This document shows positions 22,754 to 34,414 of a stretch of DNA of 64,000 nt, one piece after another. Within the stretch, counting starts at the first letter, position 1. The number at the start of each line of letters is the position of its first letter. The notes under the pieces were generated by a model, which searched no databases, had not been told where the DNA came from, and saw only the letters and a list, made by a program, of their open reading frames with translations. Origin of the DNA: VRUE01 sp963704505 (GTDB taxonomy: Bacteria > Actinomycetota > Thermoleophilia > Solirubrobacterales > 70-9); assembly GCA_963704505.1 (NCBI GenBank), contig OY969912.1, forward strand, positions 1,736,001 through 1,800,000. The letters run 5' to 3'. The position numbers were made by a program, and so were the translations under genes.

Positions 22754-25630
22754 ATGGGACTGCACCGGGGAATCCGCACAACTTTTGGACCACTCTTCGC
22801 GCTGGTGGCGCTGGCGATCTTCGCCTCCGCCGCCTCGGCAGACACCCAGGCGATCATCGCCGACTCCCCCGTGCCTCCCCAGGGCGAACCGACCGCTACC
22901 AACGGCTGGCAGGCCGGCACCTGCGAAAAAGACTCGCCGGTCTGCTCGGTCAAAACTCCCGATCAGTTCTATGAACTCGCGGCCGGTCATCCACAGGTTG
23001 GATTTACCCAGTTCATCGTTCGCTACAAACAGGGAACGATCGGCCCCGAAGAACCGATCGGCGGCCTGAAGACCGTGAGGGTCGACCTGCCGGTCGGGCT
23101 CAGCGTCAACCCCCAGGCGACCGGACAGTGCCCACAGGCGACGTTCGAAGCAAGCGCCTCGAGCTGCGACGCGCTGGGAGCGAAAGTCGGGACCAGCATG
23201 GTCACCGGCTCCGTTCTCGGTGTCCCCGCGCCGACCCCGATCGTCGCCGACGTCTACAACATCGAACCGCCCGCCGGGCAGCCGGCGCGCTTCGGCTTCA
23301 ACCTGGTCGGCAACAACATCTACTTGGAAGCCGACCTCGCCTACGACGGGGACTACCACGAGGGCTTCACGATCCACGTCCCGGAACTACCGCTCGGGCT
23401 CGAAAACCTGATCCTCAAAAACCGGCTGGTCTTCGACGGACGCGCCGGCGACGGAACGTTCATCACGACGCCGAGCACCTGCTGGGACCCCGAACAGCCG
23501 CCTCACGAACACGCTTACTCGACCTACCTGCTCGCCTCCTCGATCAAAGAAGAGCAGCAGCCGGGATACAGCTTTCCGCAGAGTGCGACACCTTCGATCG
23601 AGTCGCCCCTACCGAAAGGCAAAAAGCCGATCGACTGCGCCCACGTCCCCTACAAACCGGGCCTCGACGTCGACCCCGGCACGACCGTGACCGAATCGCC
23701 TTCAGGTACGACGACGACGGTGACCCTGCCCCACAACACGGGCGGGACCAGCCGCGAAACCTCGAACACGCGGGAAGCGAAGGTGACCCTGCCGCAGGGG
23801 CTGGGGCTCAACCCCTCGGCCGCCAACGGCCTCGTCGCCTGCACCGACCAGCAGTTCGGGAAGGGGTCGAAAGCTCCGATCGGCTGTCCGGCGGCCTCGA
23901 AGATCGGCTCGGTCGCGATCGAAACCCCGCCGCTTCCCTCGGGCTCGCTCAAAGGCGACGTCTACGTCGGTAACCAGCTCAGCCGCGACCCGGCTTCCGG
24001 CGACGAGTTCCGGATCTTCGTCGACGCCGAGTCGGCTCGGTACGGGCTCAAGGTCCGTCTGCTCGGGCGGGTCGCCGCCGACCCGGTGACCGGGGTGCTT
24101 ACGGCGAAATTCGAAAACCTGCCCCAGCTTCCCTTCACCGCCTTCGTCCTCAAGCTCGACGGCGGGCCGCGAGCGACCCTGACCAGCCCGCCGATCTGCG
24201 GGCCGCACGCCTCGACGGCCGCGATGACGCCCTGGACCGAAAACCCCGATGCGACTCCGGGGGCGAAATTCACCCTCACCTCGGCGCCGGGCGTCGACCC
24301 CAAAGCGAAATGCGCGAGCACCCTCGGAGGGCGTCCCTTCGCGCCGACCTTCAAGGCCGCCGGCTCGAATCTGCAGGCCGGCGCCTACACCGAAGTCGGG
24401 ATCGACGTCGGCCGTAAGGACGGCGAGCAGGAGCTGAAGGCGGCCGACATAACCCTGCCGCCCGGCCTGACGGCAAAGCTCGCCGGTGTCCGCTATTGCC
24501 CCGAGGCGGCGATCGCCGCAGCGGCCAACGAAAGCGGCGCCGCCGAGGCGGCCGGCTCGAGCTGCCCGGCCGACAGCCTGGTCGGGTCCGCGGCGATCAC
24601 GACCGGCAGCGGCCCGGAGCCGCTCCACATCGACGGCGGAAAGGTCTTCCTCGCCGGCCCCTACCACGGTGCACCTCTGTCCCTGGCGGTGATCACGCCG
24701 GCCACGGCCGGACCCTTCGATCTCGGCACGGTCGTGGTCAGGGTGGCGCTGCTCCTCGACCCGAAGACCGCCCAGGTGACCACGGTCACCGACCCGATCC
24801 CCCATGTCTACGGCGGCACCTTGCTCGACATCCGCTCGGTCGCGGTGAGGATCAATCGCCCGCAGTTCGCGCTCAACCCGACCAACTGCTCCGCCTTCTC
24901 GTTCAACGGCAACCTCCACGGGGGCGGCTCGAACCCGACCGACCCGGCGGCGTTCACTTCCTTCGCCGCAGCCTCGCCGTTTCAGGCGGCGGGGTGCGAG
25001 GGCCTCGACTTCCAGCCCAAGCTCTACCTGCGGGCTTTCGGAGGCACCAAGCGGACCAAGCACCCGAAACTCAGGGCGATAGTGGTCGGCCACGCCGGCG
25101 ACGCGAACATCGGCCGCGCCTCGGTGATGCTGCCGAAGTCGATCATCCTCGAACAGGCGGCGATCGGCCAGGTCTGCACCCGGGTCCAGTTCTCGGCCAA
25201 TGCCTGTCCCTCCAACTCCGTCTACGGCTTCGCGGAAGCGAAGACGCCGCTCCTCGACGGGCCCCTGAAAGGGCCCGTCTACCTGCGCTCCTCGGACAAT
25301 CCGTTGCCTGACCTGGTCGCCGACCTGCACGGGCAGGTGAGCGTCGAGATCGCGGGCCGCACCGACAGCGTCAGGGGCCGGCTGCGCAACACGTTCGACA
25401 TGGTCCCCGACGTCCCGGTCTCCGAATTCAGCCTCACCATTCGCGGCGGCAAAGGCGGCGGCCTGCTGGTCAACTCGCGGGATCTCTGCAAGCGCAAGCA
25501 GTTTGCGAGAGTCGAACTGGGGGGCCAGAACGGTAAGCAGATCCTGCGCAAGAAGCAGCGAGTGAAGACACCGTGCAAGAAAAAGAAACACCACAAGAAG
25601 CACACGCACAACCATCAAAGCCGGCACTGA
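22754..25630 (+). CDS. very large secreted protein of unknown function, copy 1
   Basis: 958 aa. The ATG at 22754 is chosen because AAAGGAG lies 6 bases upstream and the signal peptide (GIRTTFGPLFALVALAIFASAASADT) starts there. The mature protein is beta-rich, Pro/Gly-rich, with paired Cys. Internal segments recur: VDLPVGLSVNPQAT and VTLPQGLGLNPSAANGL; CPAASKIGSV and CPADSLVGSA. Others such as ATAGPFDLGTVVVRVAL recur in the paralogue. This suggests repeated beta-sandwich units. The C-terminus is strongly basic (KKKKHHKKHTHNHQSRH) with no LPXTG or membrane helix. I do not recognise a named family. It is followed after 41 bases by a paralogue. Confidence 0.85.
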   Translation: MGLHRGIRTTFGPLFALVALAIFASAASADTQAIIADSPVPPQGEPTATNGWQAGTCEKDSPVCSVKTPDQFYELAAGHPQVGFTQFIVRYKQGTIGPEEPIGGLKTVRVDLPVGLSVNPQATGQCPQATFEASASSCDALGAKVGTSMVTGSVLGVPAPTPIVADVYNIEPPAGQPARFGFNLVGNNIYLEADLAYDGDYHEGFTIHVPELPLGLENLILKNRLVFDGRAGDGTFITTPSTCWDPEQPPHEHAYSTYLLASSIKEEQQPGYSFPQSATPSIESPLPKGKKPIDCAHVPYKPGLDVDPGTTVTESPSGTTTTVTLPHNTGGTSRETSNTREAKVTLPQGLGLNPSAANGLVACTDQQFGKGSKAPIGCPAASKIGSVAIETPPLPSGSLKGDVYVGNQLSRDPASGDEFRIFVDAESARYGLKVRLLGRVAADPVTGVLTAKFENLPQLPFTAFVLKLDGGPRATLTSPPICGPHASTAAMTPWTENPDATPGAKFTLTSAPGVDPKAKCASTLGGRPFAPTFKAAGSNLQAGAYTEVGIDVGRKDGEQELKAADITLPPGLTAKLAGVRYCPEAAIAAAANESGAAEAAGSSCPADSLVGSAAITTGSGPEPLHIDGGKVFLAGPYHGAPLSLAVITPATAGPFDLGTVVVRVALLLDPKTAQVTTVTDPIPHVYGGTLLDIRSVAVRINRPQFALNPTNCSAFSFNGNLHGGGSNPTDPAAFTSFAAASPFQAAGCEGLDFQPKLYLRAFGGTKRTKHPKLRAIVVGHAGDANIGRASVMLPKSIILEQAAIGQVCTRVQFSANACPSNSVYGFAEAKTPLLDGPLKGPVYLRSSDNPLPDLVADLHGQVSVEIAGRTDSVRGRLRNTFDMVPDVPVSEFSLTIRGGKGGGLLVNSRDLCKRKQFARVELGGQNGKQILRKKQRVKTPCKKKKHHKKHTHNHQSRH

Positions 25631-25671
25631 ACAGTGGATTGGAAACGAGGGACGATGGGTAGGAATCGCAC

Positions 25672-28501
25672 ATGCTGAGGAGGCGATGGATCGCAGGGCT
25701 GGCGGCTGTGTGCGCGACATTCGTGGTCGGCGGTGGCGTCGCGAGCGCCGACACCGGCGACACGATCGCGCCGCAGCACAACCCACCAACGGCCGAAGAC
25801 GGCTGGCAGGCGGGGACATGCACGATGGACCTTCCCGAATGCTCGCCGAACACGAAGAACCAGTTCTTCACGCAGGCCGCCGGGCACCCGCCGATCGGCC
25901 TCACCCAGTTCACCGTGGCCAACAAACCGGTGAAACTCGGTCCGATCGAACTCGGCACCGAAACCACGGCGACGCTGAAGGACATCCGGGTCGACCTGCC
26001 GGTCGGCCTCAGCGTCAACCCACAGGCGACCGCCGGCCAGTGCACGATGGCCCAGTTCACGAGCAGCACCTGCCCGCTCGACTCCGTCGTCGGCCAGAGC
26101 GGCGTCACGGTCGAGCTCGCCGGTGTCGTGGCGCCGCCGCTGGCCCCGCTGACGCTCGTCCCCGTCTACAACATCGTCCCTGAAACGGGAGAACCTGCCC
26201 TCTTCGGGTTCAGCGCCGCGGGCGCCACGGCCCTGCTCAAATCCGACGTCGAATGGGACGGCGACTATCACGAGGGGTTCACGATCGCGGTGCCGAAATC
26301 GCCGCTCGGCTCGATCCTCAAGAACCGCCTCGTCTTCACGGGGACCGCCGGGAACGGCACCTTCCTGACCAACCCGAGCACCTGTCACAACCCGGCGGAA
26401 GCAGCCTTCGCGCACACCTACTCGACCTTCCTGCGCGCCGACTCGCTGGAGAACCCGAATGGGAGCTTTCCCAACGGCTCGACCCGCTTCGAGGCCGCTC
26501 TGCCGCCAGGCGTGAAGCCCGACGGGTGCGCCTCGGTGCCGTTCAAACCGGGCGTCAACACCGCCCCCGGCATCAACCAGACCGACACGCCGAGCGGCGC
26601 CCAGGTCGAGGTCACGGTTCCGTTCGACACCAACGCCGCGATCGCCAACTCGAACGTGCAGACGGCGAAGACCTCGCTGCCGGTGGGGATGGGGCTGAAC
26701 CCGTCGGCCGCCGACGGGTTGGTCTTCTGTGACGACGGCCAGCTCGGCAAGGGCACGCGCAACAAAGTCAGCCTGCCCGGCGAAATCGAAAATCGGGACG
26801 GCTAGCATCGAGTCGCCGCCCTTGCCGGCCGGGTCGTTGAACGGGTCCGTCTACCTCGGGAAGCAGCTCAGCCGCGACCCCGAATCGGGTAACGAGTACA
26901 GGATCTTCGTCGACGTCGAGTCAGCCAGGTACGGCGTCTCGGTGCGGCTGATCGGCAACGTCAGCGCCAACAAGACCACCGGCAGGCTGACGGCGACCTT
27001 CGCCGAAAACCCGCAGTTGCCGTTCACCTCCTTCAAAGTGAAGTTCGACCAGAGCGCCAAATCGGTGCTCACCAACCCCCCGACCTGCGGGCCGAACACG
27101 ACCAACGGCGAATTGTTCCCGTACTCGGGGACGGCGGCCACCAAACCGACCGGGGCCTTCTCGCTGACCAAAGCGCCGGGCGGCGGTGCCTGTGCCAAAA
27201 CGATGGCGGCGCGCCCGTTCACGCCGGGCTTCTCGACCCACTCGAACAGCGTCGTCGCCGGCGCCTACAGCCCCTTCTCGATCCACGTCGGCCGCGCCGA
27301 CGGCCAGCAGGAGCTCAAGGGCGTCAACCTGACCCTGCCCGCCGGCGTCAGCGGCAAGCTCGTCGGCATCCCCTACTGCCCGCAGAAAGCGATCGACCAG
27401 GCGGCTGCGCGCTCCGGTGCGGCCGAGGCGAAAAACGACAGCTGCCCCGACAAAAGCCTGGTCGGCACCGCAACGGTGAAGGCCGGCTCGGGCACCTCGC
27501 CGATCACGATCAAAGGCAACGCCTTCCTCGCCGGCCCCTACAACGGGGCTCCCCTGTCCCTGGCAGTGGTCACCCCGGCCACGGCCGGGCCCTTCGATCT
27601 CGGCACGGTCGTGGTCAGGGTTGCTCTGTTCGTCGACCCTGAAACGGCCCGGATAACCGCGGTCTCGGACCCGATCCCCGACGTCTTCGGCGGCGCCAAG
27701 CTCAGCGTCCGCTCGATCGACCTCAACGCCAACAAGAAGGAATTCGTCATCAACGGGACCGCCTGCGGCAAACTTGCCACCGAAGGCGCGATCCTCGGCG
27801 GCGGTGCCGACCCGACCAACCCGGCGGCCTTCGTCCCCAAGCCGGTCTCGGACCCGTTCCAGACGACCGACTGCGGCAAACTCAAATTCCGCCCGAAGCT
27901 GACGACCAGGGTCTTCGGCAAGCGTAAGAAAGCCCACCGGGCGCAGAACCCGAAATTCCGCGCGACGCTGATCGCCCGCGGCGGCGACGCCAATCTCGAT
28001 CACACGGTGGTCACCCTGCCGAAAGCGCTGATCCTCGACCAGAGCCACATCAAGACGCTCTGCACCCGCCCGCAGCTCGCCGCCGGCGCCTGCCCGAAGA
28101 GCTCGGTCTACGGCCACGCCTCGGCGACCACGCCGCTGCTCGGCGACAAGCTCGCCGGCCCCGTCTACCTCGTGCCCGGCAACCACATCCTCCCGGACCT
28201 GCTCGTCGACCTCCGCGGCCAGGTCGACATCCGCCTGCGCGGGTCGGTCGAATCGACCAAAGGCGGTCGCCTGCGCAACGTGTTCACCGCCCCCGACGTC
28301 CCGGTCAGCAAGTTCGTCCTGACCATGAAGGGCGGCGGCAAGGGCCTGCTGACCAACACCCGCGATCTCTGCCTGGCCCCGGCCCGTTCGAAGGTCGCGA
28401 TCAAGGCCCAGAACACCAAGACCGTCCACAGCAAGGTGAAGATCAAGACGCCGATGTGCAAAAAGCACAAGAAGGGCAAGGGCGGCGGCAAGAAGCACTA
28501 G
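25672..28501 (+). pseudogene. very large secreted protein, copy 2, interrupted by a +1 frameshift
   Basis: Begins MLRRRWIAGLAAVCATFVVGGGVASADTGD (signal peptide) and parallels copy 1 throughout: GWQAGTC, VDLPVGLSVNPQAT, DYHEGFTI, LGLNPSAADGLV, ATAGPFDLGTVVVRVAL. The first frame runs to a TAG at 26803-26805; the rest continues in the +1 frame from about 26780 to 28501. Joining KGTRNKV to CPAKSKIGTASIESPP restores the alignment with copy 1 if one base (probably the A in GTCAGCCTGC) is removed. The joined product would be about 942 aa, ending in a Lys/Gly/His tail (KKHKKGKGGGKKH). It may be a sequencing error, a true mutation or recoding. Confidence 0.8.
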
Positions 28502-28522
28502 CCGGGCTGTGCCGGCCGAGGC

Positions 28523-29230
28523 TCAGATCGGCTGGCTTGTCGGCCGGATCAGGATCTCGTTGACGTCGACACCGGCGGGCTGCTCGAGCGCGAAGAGGAC
28601 GGCGCGGGCGATGTCCTCGTCCGCCAGCGCGCTCTCGGGGCGGTTGTCGAAGAATGGCGTGTCGGTCATGCCCGGCTCGATCACGGTCACGCGAATCTCG
28701 TGGTTGTCGTGCATCTGGCGCAGCTCGCCGCGCAGGCTCTCGCCGATGCCCGTCGCCGCGAACTTGGTCGCCGAGTAGAGCGAGCCGGGCAGTGCGCGCC
28801 GGCCGGCGACCGAGCTGGTGATGACGAAGTGGCCGGTTCCGCGCTCGAGCAGGTGGGGGAGGGTGGCGCGGATCGTCAGCGCTACGCCGTAGACGTTGGT
28901 GAGGACCATCGAGCGCCAGTGCTCGACCGACTCCTCGAGAAAGCCGCGGGTGGCGCCGAAGCCGGCGTTGGCGAAAACCGCGTCGATGCGGCCGAAGCGC
29001 TCCAGCGCGCCCGCCGCCATCGCCTCGACCTGATCCCACTCGCCGACGTCGCAGCGAACCGCGAGCGCCCGCTCCTCGCCGAGCTCGGCAACCAGCTCCT
29101 CCAGAGGCTCGAGCCGGCGCGCGGCGAGCACGAGCCTGTGGCTGTCGGCCGCGGCGCGCGCGGTCGCCGCGCCGATCCCGGAGCTCGCCCCGGTGATCAG
29201 CATGATCGGGTCATTCGCCTCGCCGTTCAC
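28523..29230 (-). CDS. short-chain dehydrogenase/reductase
   Basis: 235 aa classical SDR. Cofactor loop ITGASSGIGAATARA, FANAGFGAT (NAG), catalytic Ser in VITSSVAGRRALPG and YSATKFAATG (YxxxK). The end of the second strand (AARRLEPLEEL) suggests NADP preference. EPGMTDTPFF is the usual PG motif. Substrate unknown. Convergent with the secreted paralogue gene (21 bases apart) and divergent from ccmE, with an R1 hairpin between the two starts. Confidence 0.93.
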   Translation of the reverse strand: MNGEANDPIMLITGASSGIGAATARAAADSHRLVLAARRLEPLEELVAELGEERALAVRCDVGEWDQVEAMAAGALERFGRIDAVFANAGFGATRGFLEESVEHWRSMVLTNVYGVALTIRATLPHLLERGTGHFVITSSVAGRRALPGSLYSATKFAATGIGESLRGELRQMHDNHEIRVTVIEPGMTDTPFFDNRPESALADEDIARAVLFALEQPAGVDVNEILIRPTSQPI

Positions 29231-29257
29231 CCCTCGAGTCTCGCATTCTGGCGCGCA

Positions 29258-29322
29258 GCGGGAGGGTCCGGGGCTGAGGGCACCCGGCGCGAAGCGCGTC
29301 CGCAGACCCCGGAGCCACCCGC
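29258..29322. repeat. dispersed long-hairpin repeat R1, copy c (divergent)
   Basis: Arms 29258-29273 (GCGGGAGGGTCCGGGG) and 29307-29322 (CCCCGGAGCCACCCGC) pair at 14 of 16 positions around a 33-base loop. The loop contains GAG, GCACCC, GCGCG and CCGCAG in the same order as the loops of the other two copies. It lies between the divergent SDR and ccmE starts. Confidence 0.5.
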
Positions 29323-29339
29323 CCCCCGCGCCTACTTGC

Positions 29340-29354
29340 GATAATTCGGGGCCG
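29340..29354 (+). promoter_or_regulatory. putative -10 element for leaderless ccmE
   Basis: GATAAT at 29340-29345 is close to the TATAAT consensus and ends eight bases before the ccmE GTG. Transcription would start at or next to the start codon, and no Shine-Dalgarno sequence is visible, so a leaderless mRNA is likely. Confidence 0.5.
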
Positions 29355-29753
29355 TGGATCCCAGGCGAAAGCGCAAGATCCGTCTAGTGGTCGCCCTGAG
29401 TGTCGCGGTCGTGCTCGCCGTCGCCCTGATCTACACCTCATTCAGCGCCGCGACGGGGGCGAAGGAGCCCTCTGAACTCGTCAACGCGGCCTCGGGCTCG
29501 ACCGCCGAGCTGACCGGGGAAGTGGTCAAGGGATCAGTCCACCGCGCCGACGGCGAAGGGGAAAGCCTGCGTTTCCTGGTCGTCGATCGCGACGGGCAGG
29601 GACAGAGCCTCCCGGTCACCTACAGCGGCACCGTTCCCGACCCCTTCCGGGGCGGGCGCGAGATAGTGCTCAGCGGCGAAGTCGAGAATGGAACTTTCGT
29701 GGGGGAACGGGACACGCTCGTCACCAAGTGCCCGTCGAAGTTCACCACCTCGA

Positions 29754-29764
<11 letters not shown>
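29354..29764 (+). CDS. ccmE: cytochrome c maturation protein CcmE, Cys-type heme chaperone
   Basis: 136 aa, GTG start. An N-terminal basic stretch and membrane anchor (RLVVALSVAVVLAVALIYTSF) precede an OB-fold domain (AELTGEVVKGSVHR, SLRFLVVDRDGQ, LPVTYSGTVPDPFRGGREIVLSGEV). CcmE carries heme to CcmF. The classical heme-binding His (HDENY in E. coli) is absent; at the equivalent place the protein has LVTKCPSKFTTS. This matches the Cys-type CcmE known from archaea and Desulfovibrio (CxxxY), except that Tyr is Phe here. It overlaps ccmF by 11 bases. Confidence 0.9.
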
Positions 29765-32149
<2,385 letters not shown>

Positions 32150-32153
<4 letters not shown>

Positions 32154-32374
32154 ATCTTCAGCAGCACGACGGTGTTGACCGCGAAGAGGACGGCGAAGAA
32201 GACCGTCGCCCGGTCGAGGTTGCGCTCGACCATCGAGCCGCCGCCGAAGGAACTGCCGCCGCCGCCGATGCCGAAGGCACCAGAGAGGCCCGCGTCTTTG
32301 CCTGAGTGCAGGAGGATCAGGAAGATCAAAATCCCCGAGATGATCACCTGCACGACTGCCAAGAAGGTGTACAC
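32150..32374 (-). CDS. secG: protein translocase subunit SecG
   Basis: 74 aa from a GTG at 32374, just before the first helix. Two membrane helices (VYTFLAVVQVIISGILIFLILLHS and ATVFFAVLFAVNTVVLLKI) flank a glycine-rich loop, GKDAGLSGAFGIGGGGSSFGGGS, which is diagnostic of SecG. It stabilises SecYE during export. Its stop overlaps the ccmF stop by three bases in convergent orientation. In many actinobacteria secG follows tpiA; here it lies about 24 kb away. Confidence 0.92.
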
Positions 32375-32411
32375 GGCCGCGAAGTGTAGCCGCCTCGGCC
32401 CGCGCGGAGCG

Positions 32412-32579
32412 CTAGGGCAACCGCGAGCAGCTGACCGACTTGCCTTCGATCTGCGCCTGGTCGAGGCAGTTGCTGTAGTGGAGCTCGCCGCCGATCCAGG
32501 CCAGGCAGAGCAGGAGGAGGACAACGACCAGGGCGAGAGCGATCGCCGCGACTCGGCTGATCCCCGCTGTGACGTCCAT
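32412..32579 (-). CDS. small membrane protein of unknown function
   Basis: 55 aa from an ATG at 32579 (a GTG two codons upstream is possible). A single membrane helix, VAAIALALVVVLLLLCLAWIGG, is followed by a short outer part ELHYSNCLDQAQIEGKSVSCSRLP with two Cys that could form a disulfide. No family recognised. It lies 37 bases upstream of secG on the same strand and may be co-transcribed with it. Confidence 0.5.
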   Translation of the reverse strand: MDVTAGISRVAAIALALVVVLLLLCLAWIGGELHYSNCLDQAQIEGKSVSCSRLP

Positions 32580-32668
32580 TTTCACGGGGCGAGCGTAGGC
32601 CGCGCGTCGGATGTGTACGGTCGGGCTGATCGCTCGACAGAGCAACCACGAAGACGAGAGGGGGCGGC

Positions 32669-32920
32669 ATGACGATCGACACGAGCAAAGCCGGGCAGCA
32701 GGTCGCGGCGCAGATGGAGGCGATCGAGAAAGACTTCGCCGAGGAGGAGGGCTACGAGCTGGGCGCGATCATCACGATCGTCGAGATCCAGGATCCGGGC
32801 GGCGGCTCCAACTTCCGCATCCGCCACAACCTGGGGAATCCGGTCATGGCGCTGGGGGCGCTCAGGGTGGCCGAGGACCAGTGGCTTCAGTTCATGCGCC
32901 AGCCGCCGCCGGCGGAGTGA
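32669..32920 (+). CDS. small acidic protein of unknown function
   Basis: 83 aa with a ribosome site (GAGAGGGGGC) upstream. The sequence is soluble and acidic: an N-terminal helix (AGQQVAAQMEAIEKDFAEEEG), then strands ELGAIITIVEIQDPGGGSNFRIRHN and a C-terminal helix VAEDQWLQFMRQ. This looks like a compact single domain. No known family recognised. Divergent from the small membrane protein, upstream of the alkB promoter. Confidence 0.6.
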   Translation: MTIDTSKAGQQVAAQMEAIEKDFAEEEGYELGAIITIVEIQDPGGGSNFRIRHNLGNPVMALGALRVAEDQWLQFMRQPPPAE

Positions 32921-32980
32921 CGCCAGTGGCTGAGGACATTTTCAGCACCGATGTTGCGCTGATTTACAAAATGGGTTAGT

Positions 32981-32994
32981 TTGTCAACCGACAA
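32981..32994. promoter_or_regulatory. inverted repeat upstream of alkB, candidate TetR operator
   Basis: TTGTC-AACC-GACAA is a perfect 5-4-5 inverted repeat 35 bases before the alkB start, in a gap otherwise free of features. The downstream TetR-family gene is an obvious candidate binder. AAGGAG at 33016-33021 is the alkB ribosome site. Confidence 0.4.
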
Positions 32995-33028
32995 GACGTA
33001 AACCGTCGATTTGACAAGGAGCGCGCCC

Positions 33029-34244
33029 ATGGAGGCAGCCGCACACTCGCACGACGAGCACCATCACGAGCACGACCACGGCCCGGATATCGAGTTGAAC
33101 CCGGCCACCTGGACCGACGCCAAGCGCTACGCGTGGCTGCTCGGCCTGATCATCCCCTTCGGCCCCTTCATCGCCTGGGCCTCGGTCGAAGCGACCGGCT
33201 GGGGCGGGTTCTGGTTCTTCGGCCCCGTCCTCGTCTTCGGGGCCTTCCCGATCCTCGACATCGTGATCGGCGTCGACCCCAGCAACCCGCCGGACAGCGT
33301 CCTCAAATGGCTGGAGCAGGACCGCTACTACCGCTGGTGCACCTACCTCTACATCCCGATCCAGTACGCCGGGCTCGTCTTCGCCTGTTATCTGTGGGCG
33401 AGCGGCGACCTCTCCGTCCTCGAATGCGTCGGCCTCGCGGTGACGATGGGCGTGGTCGGCGGGATCGGCATCAACACCGCCCATGAGCTCGGCCACAAGC
33501 GGGCCAGCTCCGAGCGCTGGCTCAGTCGGGTGGCCCTCGCCCAGACCGGCTACGGCCACTTCTTCATCGAGCACAACCGCGGCCACCACGTCCGCGTCGC
33601 CACCCCCGAGGACCCGGCCAGCGCCAGGCTGGGGGAGAGCTTCTGGGCCTTCCTTCCGCGCACCGTCTCCGGCAGCCTCACCTCGGCCTGGGGGATCGAG
33701 TGCGCCCGCCTCGACCGGCTCGGCAAGTCGCACCGGTCGCTGCACAACGACATCCTCGGCGCCTGGGCGATGACCGTCGGCCTCTTCGCGGTTCTCGCGA
33801 TCGCCTTCGGCCCGGTCGTCCTTCCCTATCTCCTGCTCCAGGCCGTGCTCGGCTTCTCCCTGCTCGAGGTCGTCAACTACCTCGAGCACTACGGCCTCAA
33901 GCGCCAGAAGAAGGAGGACGGCCGCTACGAACGCTGCCTCCCCGAACACAGCTGGAACAGCAACAACGTCGCCTCCAACGTGCTGCTCTACCACCTGCAG
34001 CGCCACTCAGATCACCACGCCAACCCGACCCGGCGCTACCAGAGCCTGCGTCATTTCAAGGAGGCGCCGCAGACTGCCCACCGGGTACGCGGGGATGATC
34101 GTGCTCGCCTGGTTCCCGCCGGTCTGGCGCCGGGTGGTGGACCCGATCGTCGTCGACCACTACGACGGCGACCTGACCCTCGCCAACATCCAGCCCCGCA
34201 AGCGCGAGAAGGTGCTCGCCAAGTATGGGACGGCGGGCGCATGA
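33029..34244 (+). pseudogene. alkB: alkane 1-monooxygenase, one-base frameshift near its 3' end
   Basis: Integral-membrane di-iron hydroxylase that oxidises n-alkanes to 1-alkanols. The His boxes are intact: NTAHELGHK, EHNRGHHVRVATPEDPASA, and LQRHSDHHANPTRRYQSLRHF; NYLEHYGLKR is also conserved. Several membrane helices are visible. The N-terminus carries an extra His run (HSHDEHHHEHDHG). After LRHFKEAPQ the frame is lost: removing one base (probably A at 34073) restores LPTGYAGMIVLAWFPPVWRRVVDP and a normal end KYGTAGA at 34244, about 404 aa. The restored stop overlaps the rubredoxin ATG as ATGA. Left as read, the frame runs falsely into rubredoxin. Confidence 0.88.
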
Positions 34245-34414
34245 GCGCCTGGCGCTGCCCGAGCTGCGGCTACACCTACGACGAGGCCGCGGGTCACCCG
34301 CGCGAGGGCTTCCCGCCGGGCACATCGTGGAGCGAGGTGCCCGACGACTGGCACTGCCCCGACTGCGGCGTCCGCGACAAGGTCGACTTCGAGGCCGTGC
34401 AGGAGGGCGAGTGA
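34241..34414 (+). CDS. rubredoxin (AlkG type)
   Basis: 57 aa from the ATG at 34241. Both iron-binding knuckles are present: RCPSCGYTYDEAAG and HCPDCGVRDKVDFE. GHPREGFPPGTSWSEVPDDW is the typical rubredoxin middle. It would pass electrons to AlkB from a rubredoxin reductase, which is not in the window. The gene overlaps the restored alkB end and the TetR gene start (GTGA), so the three are one transcription unit. Confidence 0.94.
   Translation: MSAWRCPSCGYTYDEAAGHPREGFPPGTSWSEVPDDWHCPDCGVRDKVDFEAVQEGE

Noticed and set aside
23702..25819. 705-codon minus-strand frame
   Set aside because: Antisense to the first giant secreted protein; no signal peptide or domain of its own.
33011..34414. AlkB-rubredoxin fusion protein
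   Set aside because: A one-base frameshift joins the frames; the middle segment is out of frame and the true alkB stop overlaps the rubredoxin start.
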